A stretch of DNA of 64,000 nt from the NCBI GenBank assembly GCA_003221515.1, contig QHSI01000105.1, forward strand, positions 1-64,000, in the 5' to 3' direction. Position numbers and translations under genes: made by a program. This document shows, piece by piece, positions 61,784-64,000 of this stretch. The stretch comes from Candidatus Rokuibacteriota bacterium (GTDB lineage Bacteria > Methylomirabilota > Methylomirabilia > Rokubacteriales > CSP1-6). The notes beneath the pieces are model-generated. The model was given only the letters and a program-made list of their open reading frames with translations, did not search any database and had not been told where the DNA came from. Within the stretch, counting starts at the first letter, position 1, and the number at the start of each line of letters is the position of its first letter.

Positions 61784-62733
61784 GCGCCCCGCGTCGCCGG
61801 ACGCTTGCGGAAGAGGAGGTTGAAGTACGGTAACGCGAGGGACGGCGGCCGGCCCGCCGCGGCCAGCGCCGCGCAGAGCGGCGCGAACAGCGGCAACAGC
61901 GCCCGGCGCGTCCGCGAGCGGGCCGTGGCACGGAAGAAGCGCCAGCCGTAGCCGGCCGCCTCGGTCAGGTCTTCGAGCCCCGCCCATCCCGAGGAAGGTA
62001 GACACTCGGCGAGCGAGGCGTTGCGCCAGCCGGTGCCGTCGGCGACGAAGTCGACGTACTCGAGGTTGCCGAACTTCCGCGGCCGACAGAGACGTGCGTA
62101 GCGGTACGCCACCGACGGCGTCATCCACTGCACGAGCGGGAGCCCGATCGAGTGCGTCTCCAGCGGAAAGAAGCGGTTCGGCGTGTCGAGGATCGCGATG
62201 TGGCCGCCGGGGGCCAGGACCCGATAGTACTCGTCCACCTGCGCGCGGCGATCCCGCGGCAGGTGTTCGATCACGCCGATCGCCAGCACGAGATCGAACG
62301 CGCCGTCCGGCCACGGCAGCCGCCGCGTCTCGTCGTTGGAGAAGAGCCGCACGTCCCGCACGCGGCCGAGCCGAAGCTCGTCGACGTTCGCGCGGGCGAT
62401 CTCGACGAACTGGGGGTCGGCGTCGAAGGCGTGGATCGTCGCGATCTCGCGTTGCTCGGCCAGGTACTCCGTCATGTGGCCGAAGGAGCAGCCGACCTCC
62501 AGCACGGCGAGGTCGCGGGCGCCGCGCGCGCGGAGCCAGCGGAAGAGCGGGTCGAGGTACAGCGGACCGCGCGTCTCCTTGAAGGAGAGATAGAGCGGCG
62601 CCCGCTCCTGCTTGCGCTCGACGAGCATCTCGATCACGCGCTTGCTGTAGCGCGTCGGCGGGTAGGTGCGCCCCTGCAGCGTGAGCACGCGCCGATCACC
62701 GAAATCGTCGATGCGATACTCCAGATCGGCCAT
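61780..62733 (-). CDS. SAM-dependent methyltransferase of the polysaccharide cluster
   Basis: A 317-residue class I methyltransferase. Motif I is VLEVGCSFGHMTEYLAEQ with FDADPQFVEIA; the later motif is AFDLVLAIGVIEHLPRDRRA then LAPGGHIAILDTPNRFFPLE. An N-terminal ~80-residue region precedes the Rossmann fold and the C-terminus is basic (FRKRPATRGA). It probably methylates a sugar or lipid intermediate, judging from location. ATG at 62733; 16 bp separate it from the next gene upstream. Confidence 0.88.
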   Translation of the reverse strand: MADLEYRIDDFGDRRVLTLQGRTYPPTRYSKRVIEMLVERKQERAPLYLSFKETRGPLYLDPLFRWLRARGARDLAVLEVGCSFGHMTEYLAEQREIATIHAFDADPQFVEIARANVDELRLGRVRDVRLFSNDETRRLPWPDGAFDLVLAIGVIEHLPRDRRAQVDEYYRVLAPGGHIAILDTPNRFFPLETHSIGLPLVQWMTPSVAYRYARLCRPRKFGNLEYVDFVADGTGWRNASLAECLPSSGWAGLEDLTEAAGYGWRFFRATARSRTRRALLPLFAPLCAALAAAGRPPSLALPYFNLLFRKRPATRGA

Positions 62734-62749
62734 CGCCGAGAGTATAGCG

Positions 62750-63550
62750 TCAGGTCTTCCGGGCGACGACGAGCAGCATGTGGCCGAGCAGCCGCAGCGC
62801 CGGCTCGGTGTAGAGCAAACGCTTGGCGAGCGTGATCAGTGGCCGTCGCCGCCGCGACGCTCCCGCCGGGGACGCGTCCCCGGCGGCCGCGCTCGCATCT
62901 CGCCGCCCGCGAGGAATGAGCGGCCGGAGGGCCTGGCGGAGGATCCGGGCGGGATCGTAAGGATGCGCGGCGCGCACCGAGAAGCCGCAGCGGTCGAGCG
63001 CCGCCGCGAGCTCGGCGCGCGAGAAGGCGCTCTGGTAGAAGGCGCCGCCGCGCCGGGCGATCTCGCGATTGCGCCGCCGGATCCAGCCCGCCGCGAGCCG
63101 GCGCACGCCGTTCACGTACGGCACCGAGACGACGAGCACGCCGCCGGGCGCGAGGACGCGATGCGCCTCGACGAGGAGGGCATCCGGGCCGTCCGGGTCG
63201 TGCTCGATCACTCCGAGCGAGATGTAGCCGGAGAGCGCGCCGTCGGCGATGGCGAGACCTCGAAGCTCCATGAGCGCGAGCGGTGCCGGCGCCGCGCGCC
63301 GGCAGGCGGCGAGCGCCTCGAGGCTCCAGTCCACCCCCGCCACACGCCAGCCCCGCTCGCGGAGGAGCAGCACGTACTGACCGAGGCCGCAGCCCGCCTC
63401 GAGGATCACGCCGTCGTCGGGCAGCGCCTGCGTGATCAGCCCCGTCAGCGGCGAGCGCCGGGCGATCGCCAGCAGCTCCTCGACCGAGTGCCGGCCCCAG
63501 TGATCGGTCCAGAATTCCTGTGGGGCCGCGACCGAGTAATACGCGAGCAC
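62750..63550 (-). CDS. SAM-dependent methyltransferase
   Basis: A 266-residue methyltransferase. Motif I is VILEAGCGLGQYVLLLRERG, followed by AGVDWSLEALAACRRAAPAP and YISLGVIEHDPDGPDALLVE. GTG at 63550 (VLAYYSVAAPQEFWTDHWG) begins the conserved part two bases after the upstream stop. Near residue 220 the stretch SAAAGDASPAGASRRRR is encoded across a perfect 24-bp palindrome (62863-62886) and seems foreign to the family. It belongs to the same minus-strand transcript. Confidence 0.87.
   Translation of the reverse strand: MLAYYSVAAPQEFWTDHWGRHSVEELLAIARRSPLTGLITQALPDDGVILEAGCGLGQYVLLLRERGWRVAGVDWSLEALAACRRAAPAPLALMELRGLAIADGALSGYISLGVIEHDPDGPDALLVEAHRVLAPGGVLVVSVPYVNGVRRLAAGWIRRRNREIARRGGAFYQSAFSRAELAAALDRCGFSVRAAHPYDPARILRQALRPLIPRGRRDASAAAGDASPAGASRRRRPLITLAKRLLYTEPALRLLGHMLLVVARKT
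62863..62886. repeat. Perfect 24-bp palindrome inside a methyltransferase gene
   Basis: The 24 bp are perfectly self-complementary about the centre ACGCGT, with CCGCCGGGG arms. The encoded peptide GDASPAGAS is similar to GDTSPSRGAS in the dapB insertion, and both share GGGGAC...TCCCC DNA. A perfect 24-bp palindrome within a coding region is unlikely to be chance alone. Confidence 0.8.
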
Positions 63551-63552
63551 GG

Positions 63553-64000
63553 TCAGCCCTTGCGGGCGAGCGCGACGAACCCGGTCGCGTAGCTCGCCAG
63601 GAACGCCGAGCGCCGCACCGGGCCGAGCCCGTCGAGCGCGATCAGCAGCGCCGAGAGCGGCAACGTGGGCGCGGCCGTGAGCCATCGCACGGGCCGCGAT
63701 CGGATGTTCGCCACCGCCTGGCGGAGGTGGTTCGCCAGCGTTCCGAAGAAGCGAGCCTGGGCGCTCAGCGAGAGGACCCGAAGGCCCGAGCGCTCGACCA
63801 GCTCGAGCAGGCTGACCTCGGTGAACCGGTGCCGGTCGGTCGGGCCGTCCGCGCGATGGAGGAAGGGCACCGCGATCACCGCGCCGCCGCCGGGGACGAG
63901 GACGCGCGCGATCTCCCGCATGGCGATCTCGGGGGCGACGACATACTGGAGCACCTCGACGCACACGACCCAGTCCACGCTCGCGCCGTCGAGCGGCAGG
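63553..64000 (-). CDS. SAM-dependent methyltransferase, C-terminal part
   Basis: The last 148 codons of a gene entering from the right edge. The visible part starts at the acidic motif LPLDGASVDWVVCVEVLQYV, then REIARVLVPGGGAVIAVPFL and HRADGPTDRHRFTEVSLLEL, which are methyltransferase motifs of the class acting near polysaccharide genes. The N-terminal SAM-binding glycine loop lies outside the window. It is transcribed with the downstream methyltransferase (two-base gap). Confidence 0.85.
   Translation of the reverse strand, partial: LPLDGASVDWVVCVEVLQYVVAPEIAMREIARVLVPGGGAVIAVPFLHRADGPTDRHRFTEVSLLELVERSGLRVLSLSAQARFFGTLANHLRQAVANIRSRPVRWLTAAPTLPLSALLIALDGLGPVRRSAFLASYATGFVALARKG

Overview
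The window is about 64 kb of very GC-rich, densely packed bacterial chromosome with 4-bp stop/start overlaps and frequent GTG/TTG starts. Gene content (glycine cleavage system with split GcvP, DapL lysine route, Opp-type ATPases, LivH and hydrolase remnants, exosortase-type exopolysaccharide genes) suggests an uncultivated soil or subsurface lineage of the Rokubacteria/Methylomirabilota kind. This is an inference from gene style and content; there is no rRNA gene to confirm it. No tRNA, rRNA, CRISPR array or intact insertion sequence was seen.

Layout. (1) 0-11.8 kb, minus strand: one long run from a 2-hydroxyacid dehydrogenase through a D-glutamate cyclase-like protein, 5-oxoprolinase PxpB/C/A with an embedded class-III aminotransferase, to gcvT-gcvH-gcvPA-gcvPB and a membrane protein. 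(2) 11.8-19 kb: a collapsed epimerase gene, a GNAT acetyltransferase carrying an in-frame insertion, an EmrA-like adaptor, BamD, threonine aldolase, two Opp/Dpp ATPases, a hydrolase remnant and an M23 peptidase. (3) 19.2-25.1 kb, plus strand: alaC-hom-thrC, a flippase-like membrane protein and aspartate kinase, led by a good sigma70-type promoter. (4) 25.1-33.5 kb: an exopolysaccharide module. The minus-strand arm is HTH regulator, ExeA-like ATPase, degenerate HD-GYP protein, Wza-like exporter and a GumC/BY-kinase/SPOR fusion. The plus-strand arm is an HPrK-like kinase, a PqqD domain fused to a twin-arginine segment and a Cys-rich tail, and a nucleotidyltransferase. (5) 33.5-48.8 kb: comEA-comEC, dapL, an isolated divergent rpoA, mltG, an acyltransferase, then argH-lipoprotein-lysA-dapA-dapB-FAH-folB-folK-ECF sigma-anti-sigma. 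(6) 48.8-55.2 kb: SDR, EthD-like protein, acyl-CoA ligase, MFS transporter, enoyl-CoA hydratase, quinone reductase and a LivH remnant. (7) 55.4-64 kb: two small exported proteins behind a sigma54-like promoter, then a minus-strand polysaccharide cluster (O-antigen ligase, initiating sugar transferase, two glycosyltransferases, a nucleotide-sugar dehydratase, three methyltransferases) running off the end.

How the genes work together. hom, thrC and lysC with dapA, dapB, dapL and lysA cover most of the aspartate-family pathway and point to the one-step DapL aminotransferase route for diaminopimelate. The first operon looks like amino-acid scavenging: 5-oxoproline and D-glutamate recycling coupled to glycine breakdown. 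The two polysaccharide regions together supply initiation, glycosyl transfer, polymerisation, chain-length control and export.

Most interesting: the HPrK-like / PqqD-Cys-rich / nucleotidyltransferase cassette (31.1-33.5 kb), which resembles tailoring enzymes of phosphorylated lasso peptides with substrate and recognition domain in one protein. Next are the orphan rpoA, small palindromic elements inserted in frame into several genes (clearest in dapB, with a 10-bp flanking duplication), and matching sigma54-type promoters on both exopolysaccharide regions.
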